Source: Streptomyces panaciradicis
Lineage (GTDB): Bacteria > Actinomycetota > Actinomycetes > Streptomycetales > Streptomycetaceae
Reading direction: 5' to 3'
Length of the DNA: 51,455 nucleotides
NCBI RefSeq assembly: GCF_023516615.1
Contig: NZ_JAMGBF010000032.1
Location: 1-51,455, forward strand
The notes under the pieces are model-generated. The model searched no databases. It saw only the letters and a program-made list of their open reading frames with translations, and had not been told where the DNA came from. The translations under genes were made by a program, and so were the position numbers. Each line of letters starts with the position of its first letter. The stretch's first letter is position 1. Below, piece by piece: positions 23,174-32,891 of this stretch.

Positions 23174-24016
23174 ATGCCCCCCGTCAGCCCCGAGCTGATC
23201 TCCCCCCGGTCCCCCCGTGTGTCGGCCGCACGGCGGCTCGCCAAGCGGAACTTCCGGGGCAAGGAGCGGCTGTTCCTCGCCGAGGGGCCGCAGGCCGTAC
23301 GGGAGGCCGCGGGGCACGGGCTGGTGGAGCTGTTCGCCACCGTCGAGGCCGCCGAGCGGTACGCCGACATCGTGGGCGAGGCCCGGGACGCGGACGTCCG
23401 GGTGCACCTCGCCTCCGAGCAGGTCATCGCCGACATCTCGACGACCGTCACCCCCCAGGGACTCGTGGGGATCTGCCGGTTCCTGGACACGCCGTTCGAG
23501 GAGATCCTCGCCGCCCGCCCGAAGCTGGTCGCCGTGCTCGCCAACGTGCGGGACCCCGGCAACGCCGGCACCGTCCTGCGCTGCGCCGACGCCGCCGGAG
23601 CCGAGGCCGTCGTGCTGACCGACGCCTCCGTCGACCTGTACAACCCCAAGGCCGTACGGGCCTCCGTCGGCTCCCTCTTCCACCTCCCCGTGGCCGTCGG
23701 CGTCCCCGTCGACGAGGCCGTCGCCGGGCTCAAGCGCATCGGCGTCCGCGTCCTCGCCGCCGACGGCGCCGGCACCGACGACCTCGACGACGAGCTCGAC
23801 AAGGGCACCATGGGCGGGCCCACCGCATGGGTGTTCGGGAACGAGGCGTGGGGGCTCCCGGAGGAGACCCGCGCGCTCACGGACGCCGTGGTGCGCGTCC
23901 CGATCCACGGGAAGGCCGAAAGCCTGAACCTCGCCACCGCGGCCGCCGTATGTCTCTATGCGTCGGCCCGTGCACAGCGCGCCTCCGGAGGGTGCCGCTC
24001 CGTCACCGAGAGCTAG
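23174..24016 (+). CDS. TrmH/SpoU family RNA 2'-O-methyltransferase
   Basis: A 280-residue SpoU-type enzyme. The N-terminal RNA-binding part (RRLAKRNFRGKERLFLAEGPQAVREA) precedes the knotted SAM domain with motif 1 (AVLANVRDPGNAGTVLRCADAAGA), motif 2 (TAWVFGNEAWGLPEE) and motif 3 (RVPIHGKAESLNLATAAAVCLY). These enzymes methylate ribose in rRNA or tRNA; the target nucleotide cannot be read from sequence. I start at ATG 23174 with GAAGGTGAG upstream. Position after rplT is conserved in actinomycetes and fits a translation role. Homologues with this domain pair also include tsnR-type resistance methylases, but nothing here suggests resistance. Confidence 0.88.
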   Translation: MPPVSPELISPRSPRVSAARRLAKRNFRGKERLFLAEGPQAVREAAGHGLVELFATVEAAERYADIVGEARDADVRVHLASEQVIADISTTVTPQGLVGICRFLDTPFEEILAARPKLVAVLANVRDPGNAGTVLRCADAAGAEAVVLTDASVDLYNPKAVRASVGSLFHLPVAVGVPVDEAVAGLKRIGVRVLAADGAGTDDLDDELDKGTMGGPTAWVFGNEAWGLPEETRALTDAVVRVPIHGKAESLNLATAAAVCLYASARAQRASGGCRSVTES

Positions 24017-24070
24017 TAGGGTGACCAGCTCGGGGGGCCACCTGCGCCGTCGAGAGGTGGGGTTTCGGGG

Positions 24071-25207
24071 ATGAGTGTCGGCACGGGCAGGGCACGGGGA
24101 GCACAGGACGCGCCGCACGCGCCCGCGCCCCGGCACGGTGAACCCACCGGGCTCGGCATCGACCCCGACGACCTGCCCGACGGCCTGGTCGTCGCCGACG
24201 AGCAGGGCCACGTCGTCTGCTTCAACGCCGCCGCCGAACGGATCACCGCCGTCCCCGCCGAGGAGGCCCTGGGACAGCGGCTGGAGAAGGCCCTGCCCCT
24301 GGAGGACCTCGAGGGGCGCCGCTGGTGGCAGCTGACCGACCCCTACGGCGGACTCGCCATCCGGCAGCGGCAGCCCGAGCGCAACCTCCTGCTGCCCGGC
24401 GGCCGCGAGGTCCTGGTGTCGGCCCGCTATGTGCGCGCCGAGCCCACCGGGCCCGTCCGCCGCGTCGTCGTCTCCCTGCGCGACACCGAGGCCCGCCGCC
24501 GCACCGAACGCAGCCACGCCGAGCTGATAGCCACCGTCGCCCACGAACTGCGCTCGCCGCTGACCTCGGTCAAGGGCTTCACCGCCACGCTGCTGGCCAA
24601 GTGGGCGAGGTTCACCGACGACCAGAAGCGGCTGATGCTGGAGACCGTCGACGCCGACGCCGACCGGGTCACCCGGCTCATCGCCGAGCTGCTGGACATC
24701 TCCCGCATCGACAGCGGGCGGCTGGAGGTGCGGCGCCAGCCCGTCGACATCGGCGCGGCCGTCGGCCGGCACATCCAGGCGTACGTCGCCGCGGGCCAGC
24801 CCGCCGACCGGTTCCTGCTCCGCCTCGAGCAGCCGCTGCCCGCCCTGTGGGCCGACCCCGACAAGATCGACCAGGTGCTGAGCAACCTGCTGGAAAATGC
24901 CGTGCGCCACGGCGAGGGAACCGTCACGATCGACATCACGGCCACGGAGTCCCCGCGCGAGGGCGAGGACACCGGCACGTCGGTCACGGTGAGCGACGAG
25001 GGGCCCGGCATCCCGGAGGAATCCATGAACCGCGTCTTCACCCGCTTCTGGCGGGGCAGCAAGCGCGGCGGCACGGGCCTCGGGCTCTACATCGTCAAGG
25101 GCATCGTCGAGGCCCACGGCGGCACCATCACCGTCGGCCGGGGCCCCCAGGGCGGCGCCGAGTTCCGATTTACGTTGCCCGTGGCGGCCCCGGCGTATCT
25201 CACCTGA
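24071..25207 (+). CDS. Cytoplasmic PAS-domain sensor histidine kinase (orphan)
   Basis: The 378-residue kinase has a PAS sensor at about residues 35-140 (LPDGLVVADEQGHVVCFNAAAERITAVPAEEALGQ), a HisKA domain with phospho-acceptor His158 in VAHELRSPLTSVKG, and a HATPase domain with N box (VLSNLLENAVRHGEG), G1 box (DEGPGIPEE) and G2 box (GGTGLGLYIVKGIVEAHGG). No transmembrane segment is present, so the signal is intracellular. No response regulator gene is adjacent; the partner must lie elsewhere. It sits between the rRNA methyltransferase and pheS, a position I recall as conserved in Streptomyces, and may report on translation or a soluble cofactor. Confidence 0.92.
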   Translation: MSVGTGRARGAQDAPHAPAPRHGEPTGLGIDPDDLPDGLVVADEQGHVVCFNAAAERITAVPAEEALGQRLEKALPLEDLEGRRWWQLTDPYGGLAIRQRQPERNLLLPGGREVLVSARYVRAEPTGPVRRVVVSLRDTEARRRTERSHAELIATVAHELRSPLTSVKGFTATLLAKWARFTDDQKRLMLETVDADADRVTRLIAELLDISRIDSGRLEVRRQPVDIGAAVGRHIQAYVAAGQPADRFLLRLEQPLPALWADPDKIDQVLSNLLENAVRHGEGTVTIDITATESPREGEDTGTSVTVSDEGPGIPEESMNRVFTRFWRGSKRGGTGLGLYIVKGIVEAHGGTITVGRGPQGGAEFRFTLPVAAPAYLT

Positions 25208-25386
25208 GAGCCGGCAAGCGGTCCACGGGCGCATTCGCACACCGGAGGGCGGCTCCCGGACAGGCGCGGCCCTCCACCCCGTTAGACTCGGCCCTTGGCA
25301 CCCTTGTGTCCCATGGACGGCCCTCTGACCTCTGTGTGAGTCGGTGACGGGGACCTTCAGCCAGCCAATCGGAAGCACGGGAAGAG

Positions 25387-26508
25387 ATGTCGGCACCGAA
25401 TAAGTCGTACGACCCTGTCGAGGTCGAGGCGTTGAAACCGGAAGAGATCGAGCGCATGCGGGACGAGGCGCTCGCCGCCTTCGCCGCCGCGGACTCCCTC
25501 GACAAGCTCCAGGAGGCCAAGGTCGCCCACACCGGCGGCGCCTCCCCGCTGGCCCTCGCCAACCGGGAGATCGGCGCCCTGCCCCCGCACGCCAAGGCCG
25601 CCGCCGGCAAGCTCGTCGGCCAGGCCCGCGGCGCCGTGAACAAGGCGCTGGCCGCCCGCCAGGCCGAGCTCGAGGCGGAGCGGGACGCCCGGGTGCTGGT
25701 CGAGGAGTCGGTGGACGTCACACTGCCCTACGACCGCGTACCGGCCGGCGCCCGGCACCCGCTGACCACCCTGTCGGAGCGCATCGAGGACGTCTTCGTG
25801 GCCATGGGCTACGAGGTCGCCGAGGGCCCGCAGGTGGAGGCGGAGTGGTTCAACTTCGACGCCCTCAACATCGGCCCGGACCACCCGGCGCGCGGCGAGC
25901 ACGACACGTTCTTCGTGCAGGGCCCGCAGGGCGGCACCGAGTCCGGTGTCGTGCTGCGCACCCACACCTCGCCCGTGCAGATCCGCTCGCTGCTCAACCG
26001 CGAGCTGCCGGTGTACGTGATCTGCCCAGGCGTGGTGTACCGCACCGACGAGCTCGACGCCACGCACACCCCGGTCTTCCGCCAGGTCGAGCTGCTCGCC
26101 GTGGACGAGGGCCTGACCATGGCCGACCTCAAGGGCACCATGGACCACATGGTCCAGTCGCTGTTCGGCGAGGGCATGAAGACCCGGCTGCGGCCGAACT
26201 TCTTCCCGTTCACCGAGCCGTCCGCCGAGATGGACATGGTGTGCTACGTCTGCCGCGGCGAGTCCGTCGGCAACCCCGACCGGCCCTGCCGCACCTGCTC
26301 GTCCGAGGGCTGGATCGAGCTCGGCGGCTGCGGCATGGTCAACCCGCGGGTGCTCACCGCCTGCGGCGTCGACCCGGAGAAGTACAGCGGCTTCGCCTTC
26401 GGGTTCGGCATCGAGCGGATGCTGATGTTCCGCCACAACGTCGAGGACATGCGAGACATGGTCGAGGGTGACGTCCGGTTCACCCGGCCGTTCGGGATGG
26501 AGATCTGA
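25387..26508 (+). CDS. pheS: Phenylalanine--tRNA ligase alpha subunit
   Basis: This 373-residue catalytic subunit charges tRNA-Phe as part of an (alpha-beta)2 enzyme. The N-terminal coiled coil (about 15-100) binds tRNA. The class II core shows HPL near residue 123, [18 protein letters not shown] for motif 2 and the C-terminal [16 protein letters not shown] for motif 3. The ATG has GGGAAGAG in front. The 179-bp upstream interval holds a -10-like TAGACT at 25283-25288. I saw no T-box, terminator or Phe-rich leader peptide there. TGA/ATG overlap by one base couples it to pheT. Confidence 0.97.
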   Translation: MSAPNKSYDPVEVEALKPEEIERMRDEALAAFAAADSLDKLQEAKVAHTGGASPLALANREIGALPPHAKAAAGKLVGQARGAVNKALAARQAELEAERDARVLVEESVDVTLPYDRVPAGARHPLTTLSERIEDVFVAMGYEVAEGPQVEAEWFNFDALNIGPDHPARGEHDTFFVQGPQGGTESGVVLRTHTSPVQIRSLLNRELPVYVICPGVVYRTDELDATHTPVFRQVELLAVDEGLTMADLKGTMDHMVQSLFGEGMKTRLRPNFFPFTEPSAEMDMVCYVCRGESVGNPDRPCRTCSSEGWIELGGCGMVNPRVLTACGVDPEKYSGFAFGFGIERMLMFRHNVEDMRDMVEGDVRFTRPFGMEI

Positions 26509-29018
26509 TGCGGGTCCCGCTTTCTTGGCTGCGGGAGTACGTCGACCTGCCGGCGACGGAAACCGGCCGTGACGTCCAGGAGAAGCTCGTCTCGGCCGGG
26601 CTCGAGGTGGAGACCGTCGAGCACCTCGGCGCCGACCTCAAGGGCCCCCTGGTCGTCGGCCAGGTGCTGACCATCGAGGAGCTGGAGGGCTTCAAGAAGC
26701 CGATCCGCTTCTGCACGGTCGACGTCGGGCGGGCCAACGGCACCGGCGAGCCCCAGGAGATCGTCTGCGGCGCCCGCAACTTCGCCGTCGGCGACAAGGT
26801 CGTCGTGGTCCTGCCCGGCGCCACCCTGCCCGGCGGCTTCTCGATCTCCGCCCGCAAGACCTACGGCAAGACCTCCCACGGCATGATCTGCTCCAGCGAC
26901 GAGCTGGGCATGGGTGACGACGGCACGCACGGCATCATCGTGCTGCCGCCGGAGACCGAGGTCGGCAAGGACGCCGTCGAGCTGCTCGAACTCGTCGACG
27001 AGGTCCTGGACATCGCCGTCACCGCCAACCGCGGCGACTGCCTGTCCATCCGCGGCGTCGCCCGCGAGACGGCCATCGCCTACGGCCTGCCGCTGCGCGA
27101 CCCGGCCCTGATCGACGTGCCGGGCCCGAACGCCTTCGGCTACCCCGTCCAGGTCACCGACCCGCACGGCTGCGACCGCTTCACCGCCCGCACGGTGACC
27201 GGCCTGAGCCCCGAGGCCCGCTCCCCGATCTGGCTGCAGCGCCGGCTGCAGAAGGTCGGCGTGCGCCCGATCTCGCTCGCCGTCGACGTCACCAACTACG
27301 TGATGATGGAGCTCGGCCAGCCCCTGCACGCCTACGACCGCTCCCTGGTCCAGGGCACCATCGGCGTGCGGCGCGCCGAGCCGGGCGAGAAGCTCGTCAC
27401 CCTCGACGGCGTCGAGCGCAAGCTGGACGCCGAGGACCTCGTCATCACCGACGACCGCGGCCCGATCGGGCTCGCGGGCGTGATGGGCGGCGCCAACACC
27501 GAGATCGCCGACCACGCCGAGGGCGAGGGCACGACCGACGTCGTCATCGAGGCCGCGCACTTCGACGCGGTCTCCATCGCCCGCACCTCCCGCCGCCACA
27601 AGCTGTCCTCCGAGGCATCCCGCCGCTTCGAGCGGGGCGTCGACCCGCAGGCCGCCGCCGCTGCCGCGCAGCGCACGGTCGACCTGCTGGTCCTCCTCGC
27701 GGGCGGCACCGCCGAGGCCGGCGTCACCGAGGTCGTCGCGCCGTCCGCGCCGCACACCATCGCCGTGGCGGCCGACCACCCGGACAAGGTGGCGGGCGTC
27801 GAGTACGGCCGGGAGACGGTCGTACGGCGGCTGCAGGAGATCGGCTGCGACGTGTACGGGCAGGACGAGCTGATCGTCACCGTGCCGTCCTGGCGCCCCG
27901 ACCTCCAGGAGATCAACGACCTCGCCGAGGAGGTCATCCGCCTGGAGGGCTACGAGAGCCTGCCCTCGACGCTGCCCAAGCCCCCGTCGGGCCGCGGACT
28001 GACGCACCGCCAGCGGCTGCACCGCCGGGTCGGCCGCGCGCTGGCCGGCGCGGGCTACGTGGAGGCGCCGAACTACCCGTTCCTCAGCGAGCAGGTCTTC
28101 GACCAGCTGCTGCTGGAGGCCGACGACCCGGCGCGCCGGGTCGTGAAGCTCACCAACCCGCTCAACGACGAGGAGCCCGCGCTCCGCACGTCGCTGCTGC
28201 CGGGCCTGCTGGGTGCCCTGCGCCGCAACGTCGGCCGCGGCTCGCACGACCTGGCCCTGTTCGAGACCGGGCTGGTGTTCCACCCGCGCGAGGAGCAGAA
28301 GGTCGCCGTCGCCCTGCCCGTCGACCGGCGTCCGACCGACGAGGAGATCGCCGAGCTCGACGCCGCGCTGCCCGAGCAGCCCCGGCATGTCGCCGCCGTC
28401 CTCGCGGGCGCCCGCGAGCAGGCCGGCTGGTGGGGCAAGGGCCGCCCCGCCGACTGGGCCGACGCCGTCGAGGCGGGACGCGCGGTCGCCCGGGAGGCCG
28501 GTGCGCAGCTGCAGGTCCGCAAGGGCCAGTACGGACCCTGGCACCCCGGCCGCTGCGCCGAGTTCACGGTCGTCGCGGACGGCGCGGAGATCGTCGTCGG
28601 GCACGCCGGCGAGCTGCACCCGCGGGTGGTCAAGGCGCTCGGGCTGCCCGAGCGGACCTGTGCGGTGGAGCTGAACCTCGACGCGCTGGAGCAGGTCGGC
28701 GACGACACGCCCCAGGCGCCGCGCATCTCCACGTTCCCGGTGGCCACGCAGGACGTCGCCCTCGTCGTCGACAAGTTCGTGCCGGCCGTCGAGGTGGAGG
28801 CCGCGCTGCGCGACGGCGCGGGTGAACTCCTGGAGTCCATCCGGCTGTTCGACGTGTACGAGAACGAGGAGCAGCTCGGCGAGGGCCGCAAGTCGCTGGC
28901 GTACGCGCTGCGCTTCCGTGCCGACGACCGGACCCTGACCGTCGACGAGGCGTCCGCGGCCCGGGACGCGGCGGTCGTCGTGGCGGGCGACCGCACCGGG
29001 GCCGTCCTGCGGGCCTAG
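26508..29018 (+). CDS. pheT: Phenylalanine--tRNA ligase beta subunit
   Basis: This 836-residue beta subunit contributes tRNA binding and editing. It contains the EMAP-like tRNA-binding domain (about 40-155, [13 protein letters not shown] and [16 protein letters not shown]), the B3/B4 editing domain ([18 protein letters not shown]), B5 domains ([10 protein letters not shown]), a pseudo-catalytic core ([21 protein letters not shown]) and the C-terminal anticodon-recognition FDX-ACB domain ([21 protein letters not shown]). Length and order are normal. The start overlaps the pheS stop by one base, and a UUCG-capped hairpin terminates the operon. Confidence 0.97.
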   Translation: MRVPLSWLREYVDLPATETGRDVQEKLVSAGLEVETVEHLGADLKGPLVVGQVLTIEELEGFKKPIRFCTVDVGRANGTGEPQEIVCGARNFAVGDKVVVVLPGATLPGGFSISARKTYGKTSHGMICSSDELGMGDDGTHGIIVLPPETEVGKDAVELLELVDEVLDIAVTANRGDCLSIRGVARETAIAYGLPLRDPALIDVPGPNAFGYPVQVTDPHGCDRFTARTVTGLSPEARSPIWLQRRLQKVGVRPISLAVDVTNYVMMELGQPLHAYDRSLVQGTIGVRRAEPGEKLVTLDGVERKLDAEDLVITDDRGPIGLAGVMGGANTEIADHAEGEGTTDVVIEAAHFDAVSIARTSRRHKLSSEASRRFERGVDPQAAAAAAQRTVDLLVLLAGGTAEAGVTEVVAPSAPHTIAVAADHPDKVAGVEYGRETVVRRLQEIGCDVYGQDELIVTVPSWRPDLQEINDLAEEVIRLEGYESLPSTLPKPPSGRGLTHRQRLHRRVGRALAGAGYVEAPNYPFLSEQVFDQLLLEADDPARRVVKLTNPLNDEEPALRTSLLPGLLGALRRNVGRGSHDLALFETGLVFHPREEQKVAVALPVDRRPTDEEIAELDAALPEQPRHVAAVLAGAREQAGWWGKGRPADWADAVEAGRAVAREAGAQLQVRKGQYGPWHPGRCAEFTVVADGAEIVVGHAGELHPRVVKALGLPERTCAVELNLDALEQVGDDTPQAPRISTFPVATQDVALVVDKFVPAVEVEAALRDGAGELLESIRLFDVYENEEQLGEGRKSLAYALRFRADDRTLTVDEASAARDAAVVVAGDRTGAVLRA

Positions 29019-29089
29019 GGTGTGTTTCCCTCATTCGGGTGACAACTCCGGGTGATCTGGTCCTATCGGGCCATGCGCTCGACACAATC

Positions 29090-29113
29090 GGACCGGCCTT
29101 TCGAGGCCGGTCC
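29090..29113 (+). terminator. pheST terminator with UUCG tetraloop
   Basis: GGACCGGCCT (29090-29099), TTCG loop, AGGCCGGTCC (29104-29113): a perfect 10-bp stem closed by the very stable UUCG tetraloop, 71 bp after the pheT stop. It lies inside the open frame that continues into the phosphatase gene, so the phosphatase must start downstream of it. Confidence 0.85.
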
Positions 29114-29150
29114 GTCTGTGCTCTCGGGGCCTTTATGGGGGGCCATCGGC

Positions 29151-30206
29151 ATGATCAGGGTCAGGTCTCGCCTTTTCCGCAAGCGCTTGCTCCCGCTGGG
29201 GCCGCCCCTCCTCTGGGGAGCCACGGCCGTTACCTACAAGCTGGCCTGTCCGCTCGCCCAGCAGAACGGGCTGCGGGCGCGCATCGTCACCAGCGCCGTG
29301 TTCTTCGTCGTCGGGACCGGGCTGGTCCTGCAGGCCCGGCGGGCGCTGCTGCGGGAGCTGCGGGAGGCCCGTGCGGTCGCCTGTGCGGCGCAGCGGGTGC
29401 TGGTGCGGCCCCTGCCCGCGCGGGTCGCCGGGCTGAACCTCGCCGCCACCCAGCTGTCGGCCGACCCCGGTGCGGTCATCGGCGGAGACCTCTACGAGGT
29501 CATCGCCACCGAGCACGGGGTGCGGGTCGTGATGGGCGACGTGCGCGGGCACGGCCTCGCCGCCGTCGGCACGGTCGCCGCGGTCCTGGGCAGTTTCCGC
29601 GAGGCCGTGCACGACGAACCGGACCTGGGGCGCGTGCTGCGGCGGTTGGAGCGGGCGCTCGCCCGGCATCTGCGCGAGCGGGCGCGCGGGGAACATCCCT
29701 CCGCCGGGGGCGAGCCGGACCATCCGGTCGCCGAGGAGTTCGTCACCGTACTGCTGCTGGAGATCCGGCCGGACGGCGAGGTGCACGTCCTCAACTGCGG
29801 GCACCCCTGGCCGTATCTGCTCGGACCGGCCCGGGCCGAACCGCTGACCCGGGCCGAACCGCTGCCTCCCCTCGGGCCGTTCCCGCTGCCCGCCGAACTG
29901 CCGGCCGTCGGCTGCGGCCGCCTGCTGCCCGGCGAGGCGCTGTTCCTGCACACCGACGGGGTCGAGGACGCCCGGGACGGACGGGGCCGGTTCTTTCCCC
30001 TGCCGGCCGTGCTCGCCGACGCCGCCGGCTCCGGACCCGTCTGCCCGCAGTCGGTGCTGCGCGCCGTCCTCGCCGCACTCCTGCGGCACGCCGGAGGCAG
30101 ACCGGCCGACGACGTCGCGCTGCTCGTCGTGCACAACGACCGCCGTCACGTCGTACGGCAACCTCCCGGTGAGCCGGTCGGACACCGGGCGCACCGCCTC
30201 ACGTGA
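29151..30206 (+). CDS. PP2C/SpoIIE-family protein phosphatase, membrane-attached
   Basis: A protein of about 351 residues. One or two hydrophobic segments (about 15-30 and 45-65) anchor a SpoIIE-type PP2C domain with the metal-binding motifs GAVIGGDLYEV, MGDVRGHGLAAV and LFLHTDGVEDARDGRG and the late ADDVALLVV. Such phosphatases dephosphorylate anti-sigma-factor antagonists in partner-switching systems, which are very numerous in Streptomyces; no anti-sigma gene is adjacent. The frame is open from GTG 29052, but that would read through the pheT terminator, so ATG 29151 (or GTG 29118) is the likely start; GGGGGG lies before the ATG. The order kinase-pheST-phosphatase is suggestive but unproven as a circuit. 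Confidence 0.85.
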   Translation: MIRVRSRLFRKRLLPLGPPLLWGATAVTYKLACPLAQQNGLRARIVTSAVFFVVGTGLVLQARRALLRELREARAVACAAQRVLVRPLPARVAGLNLAATQLSADPGAVIGGDLYEVIATEHGVRVVMGDVRGHGLAAVGTVAAVLGSFREAVHDEPDLGRVLRRLERALARHLRERARGEHPSAGGEPDHPVAEEFVTVLLLEIRPDGEVHVLNCGHPWPYLLGPARAEPLTRAEPLPPLGPFPLPAELPAVGCGRLLPGEALFLHTDGVEDARDGRGRFFPLPAVLADAAGSGPVCPQSVLRAVLAALLRHAGGRPADDVALLVVHNDRRHVVRQPPGEPVGHRAHRLT

Positions 30207-30536
30207 CGTCGAGGCCGCGAACCGTCACGCACCCCCACGGTGCGCCCGGCGCTCCCGCGTGGTCTCGGCGGGTTCGGTCGTCGCTCGGGGCCCGGCGCGC
30301 CGTCCCCCCGCCACGGAGTGTCGGGCAGGCAGCGGGGTGGACGGCGCGGAAGCGGGCCGCCGCACTGTACGAGGGGGAGCCGGCGGCCCGGCCGGCCTCT
30401 TGCGAGGCATTTCAGTCAACCGGCTGGAAACTCTCCGCGACAGTGCGCGCACCCTGCGGATTCTTGTACTCCGTTCACACCCCGTGTGAAGGCGCTCCCA
30501 CTACTCTGTCGGCACCGAGGCTCCCGGGGGGCACCC
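30207..30536. other. Regulatory region upstream of the NsdA-like gene
   Basis: This 330-bp gap contains a perfect 17-bp palindrome (30474-30490, separate entry) and a -10-like TACTCT at 30502-30507, about 30 bp before the ATG. The segment 30340-30420 has codon-like composition in frames that do not give a convincing protein, so I call no gene there. Confidence 0.4.
30474..30490. promoter_or_regulatory. 17-bp palindrome TTCACAC-CCC-GTGTGAA, putative operator
   Basis: Perfect 7-bp arms around CCC, 46 bp upstream of the NsdA-like regulator's ATG and just upstream of TACTCT. A half-degenerate version occurs at 32892-32908. The geometry fits a dimeric helix-turn-helix regulator; autoregulation by the downstream gene product is one possibility. 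Confidence 0.6.
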
Positions 30537-31877
30537 ATGCAGCCCAACACTCTGCTCGACGCGATCCTGGACGAGGCGGGGATCTCGCACGCGGGGCTGG
30601 CCGCGCACGTCAATCAGGCGGGACGCGCACGCGGTCTCGCCCTGCGCTACGAACACACCGCCGTGGCGCGGTGGTTGAAGGGTCAGCGGCCGCGCGGTCA
30701 GGTGCCCGACCTCATCTGCGAGGTCCTGGCGGTCCGGCTGCACCGCCCCGTCACCCTCGACGACATCGGCCTGGGCGTGCCGGGGGAGCCGTCGGCCCCG
30801 CACGGCACGTCCCTGTCCGGCTTCGTCGAGCGGGCCACCGCGCTGTGGCGTTCCGACGAGCAGCAGCGCCCGCACATCCTGGGCGCGCCCGCGGTGACGG
30901 GCACGCCCGCGGTCATGCCGGTGTGGGAGTGGGAGAACCCGCCCGAGGACGTCGACGTCTCGCGCGGGGGCCGGCACCGGGTGACGCCCGCCGACCTCGA
31001 GATGCTGCGTGCCGCCCGCACCCACTACGAGCAGATGTACCGCAAGGCGGGCGGCATAGCGACCCGCACCCGGATCGTGGGGTTCCTCAACGCCGAGGCC
31101 GCGCCGCTGCTGCGGGGCAGCTACACCGACGCGACGGGTCGTCAACTGCACCGTGCCACGGGCGGGTTGGTGGCGATCGCCGGCATCTGCGCCTATGACT
31201 CCGACGCCCACGGCCTCGCCCAGCGCTACTTCCACCAGGCGCTGCGGCTGGCGAAGGCCAGCGGGGACCGGGGACTGGGCGCCTATGTGATCGCCCTGCT
31301 GGTCAACCAGTCCCTGTTCATGCGGGAGTACCGGCAGGCCGTCGCCTTCGCGGAGGCCGCGCTGCGCGCCGCGGGCAAGCACATCACGCCCGCCCTGGCC
31401 TGCGATCTGTACGCGATGCAGGCGAAGGCGTACGCCCACCTCGGCGACGGCACGACCGCTTTGTCCTGCATCCGGCGTGCCGAGCAGGCCGCCGAACGCA
31501 TCCGGCGCGGGTACGAGCCCGACGAGACCGGCTATGTCCAGCCCGGTCTGGTCAACGTCCAGGTGGCGGAGGCGCTGCTCAGTCTCGGTGAGCTCGTGGC
31601 GGCGGGGGAGCACGCGGCGGCCGCCGTGGACAACCCGGCGCACGACCGGGGGCGTGTGCACCGGCTCGCGATGCTGAGCACGATCGAACTGCGCCGCGGC
31701 AACGCCGACAACGCGGTGGCCATCGCGGTGCAGATGGCCGAGCAGGCGCGCGGGATGGAGTCGCAGCGGCTGCGCGACAGACTCCGGGCGGTGCGCGAAC
31801 ACCTGGTGCGCAGCGGCTGCGCGGGCACCGCCGAGGCCGCCGAACTCATCGACGGGGCCCTGCGCGTCCCGCTGTAG
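30537..31877 (+). CDS. NsdA-like regulator: N-terminal DNA-binding-like region plus TPR domain
   Basis: The 446-residue protein begins MQPNTLLDAILDEAGISHAG with a helix-turn-helix-like segment (LAAHVNQAGRARGLALRYEHTAVARWLKGQ). A long helical tetratricopeptide-type region follows (AQRYFHQALRLAKASGDRGLGAYVIALLVNQSLFMREYRQAVAFAEAALRAAG and later repeats). This architecture is that of NsdA-type proteins, which in Streptomyces negatively affect sporulation and antibiotic production; I recognise the family but not the exact orthologue. ATG 30537 begins at the conserved N-terminus; the frame is open upstream only as noise. The next gene, a Nudix hydrolase with a TTA codon, begins 75 bp downstream and may be co-transcribed. 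Confidence 0.8.
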   Translation: MQPNTLLDAILDEAGISHAGLAAHVNQAGRARGLALRYEHTAVARWLKGQRPRGQVPDLICEVLAVRLHRPVTLDDIGLGVPGEPSAPHGTSLSGFVERATALWRSDEQQRPHILGAPAVTGTPAVMPVWEWENPPEDVDVSRGGRHRVTPADLEMLRAARTHYEQMYRKAGGIATRTRIVGFLNAEAAPLLRGSYTDATGRQLHRATGGLVAIAGICAYDSDAHGLAQRYFHQALRLAKASGDRGLGAYVIALLVNQSLFMREYRQAVAFAEAALRAAGKHITPALACDLYAMQAKAYAHLGDGTTALSCIRRAEQAAERIRRGYEPDETGYVQPGLVNVQVAEALLSLGELVAAGEHAAAAVDNPAHDRGRVHRLAMLSTIELRRGNADNAVAIAVQMAEQARGMESQRLRDRLRAVREHLVRSGCAGTAEAAELIDGALRVPL

Positions 31878-31952
31878 ACCGGTCGCCGAGCACCGCCGCG
31901 TCACAGTCCCTGCTGCGATATTGCCACTTACTCGACGGAAGGTGGCAGAACC

Positions 31953-32498
31953 GTGCAGTGGACGAAACAGAACGAACAAACTGTGTACTCAAACCGCTGG
32001 TTCAGCGTCAACCTCGCGGATGTCGAACTGCCGGACGGCCGGCATCTCGATCACTTCCTCATACGGCTGCGGCCCGTTGCCGTGGCCACGGTGGTCAACG
32101 AGGCCAACGAGGTCCTCCTCCTGTGGCGCCACCGCTTCATCACCGACAGCTGGGGGTGGGAACTCGCGGCGGGCGTCGTCGAGGACGGCGAGGACGTCGT
32201 CCACGCGGCCGCCAGGGAACTGGAGGAGGAGACCGGCTGGCGGCCGGGACCCCTGCACCACCTCATGAGCGTGGAGCCGTCCAACGGCCTCACCGACGCC
32301 CGGCACCACATCTACTGGTCGGACGAGGGTGAGTACGTCGGGCCCCCCGTGGACGACTTCGAGTCGGACCGCAGGGAATGGGTCTCCCTCAAGCTCGTCC
32401 CCGACATGGTCGCCCGCGGGGAGGTCCCGGCCGCCAACATGGCGGCCGCGTTATTGCTCCTGCATCACCTCAGGCTGGGGCAGGACGCCACACCCTGA
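31953..32498 (+). CDS. Nudix hydrolase with a TTA (bldA-type) codon
   Basis: The 181-residue protein has a complete Nudix box GX5EX7REUXEEXGU: the G begins GVVEDGE and the motif ends RELEEETGW. It resembles the ADP-ribose pyrophosphatase subgroup (LLLWRHRFITDSWGWELAAG). The GTG start has GGAAGG upstream. Codon 167, TTA at 32451-32453 (within AAALLLLHH), is the only in-frame TTA I found in the window. In Streptomyces UUA is read by the bldA tRNA, which is abundant mainly late in development, so full-length product should be made chiefly at that stage. It follows the NsdA-like regulator by 75 bp. Metabolite substrate unknown. Confidence 0.9.
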   Translation: MQWTKQNEQTVYSNRWFSVNLADVELPDGRHLDHFLIRLRPVAVATVVNEANEVLLLWRHRFITDSWGWELAAGVVEDGEDVVHAAARELEEETGWRPGPLHHLMSVEPSNGLTDARHHIYWSDEGEYVGPPVDDFESDRREWVSLKLVPDMVARGEVPAANMAAALLLLHHLRLGQDATP

Positions 32499-32525
32499 TC
32501 CCCCACCCGCGTCCTGGTCCCGCCT

Positions 32526-32783
32526 TCAGTGGCCCAGGGCCTGCCATATCGTCGCCACGAGCGCCCCCACCGCGGTCAGCGTCGCGATCGCCGGCAGCGG
32601 CCAGCGGGCGTGTTCCAGTGCGATGATCCGTGCGCTCAGGTCGTCGATCTCCTTGTCGGACTCCTCGGTGCGATGGTTGAGCAGGGCCAGTCCTCCCTCG
32701 ACACGCGCGTAGGCGACATCGAGCCGACGGCGTAACTCTGCGAGTTCTCCATGGACCACGGGATGCTCGGGGTCGGCGGTCAC
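32526..32783 (-). CDS. Small coiled-coil protein with C-terminal membrane anchor
   Basis: An 85-residue hypothetical protein. Residues about 12-60 are heptad-rich and charged (ELAELRRRLDVAYARVEGGLALLNHRTEESDKEIDDLSARIIALEHA). A single hydrophobic segment follows (LPAIATLTAVGALVATIWQAL), ending four residues from the C-terminus, so it looks tail-anchored with the coiled coil in the cytoplasm. GTG 32783 is chosen because GGAAAGGAG precedes it; the longer open frame upstream is Arg/Cys-rich noise. It converges with the Nudix gene. No known function. Confidence 0.75.
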   Translation of the reverse strand: MTADPEHPVVHGELAELRRRLDVAYARVEGGLALLNHRTEESDKEIDDLSARIIALEHARWPLPAIATLTAVGALVATIWQALGH

Positions 32784-32891
32784 GAGTCCGCTCCTTTCCG
32801 TAGTCGTCACATCCCTTGCATGCGCATGAAGAGTCAACTCGCCTGGTGGGCGCGTGGGGAGCGTGTGCGCGCGGCATATGCGGGCCCGGCG

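Noticed and set aside
25312..25338. Eight-codon open frame MDGPLTSV upstream of pheS as a possible leader peptide
   Set aside because: It contains no phenylalanine, has no terminator or alternative hairpin after it, and lacks a good ribosome site.
29052..29150. GTG 29052 as the start of the SpoIIE-type phosphatase
   Set aside because: The extra residues span the UUCG-capped pheT terminator and show no family similarity.
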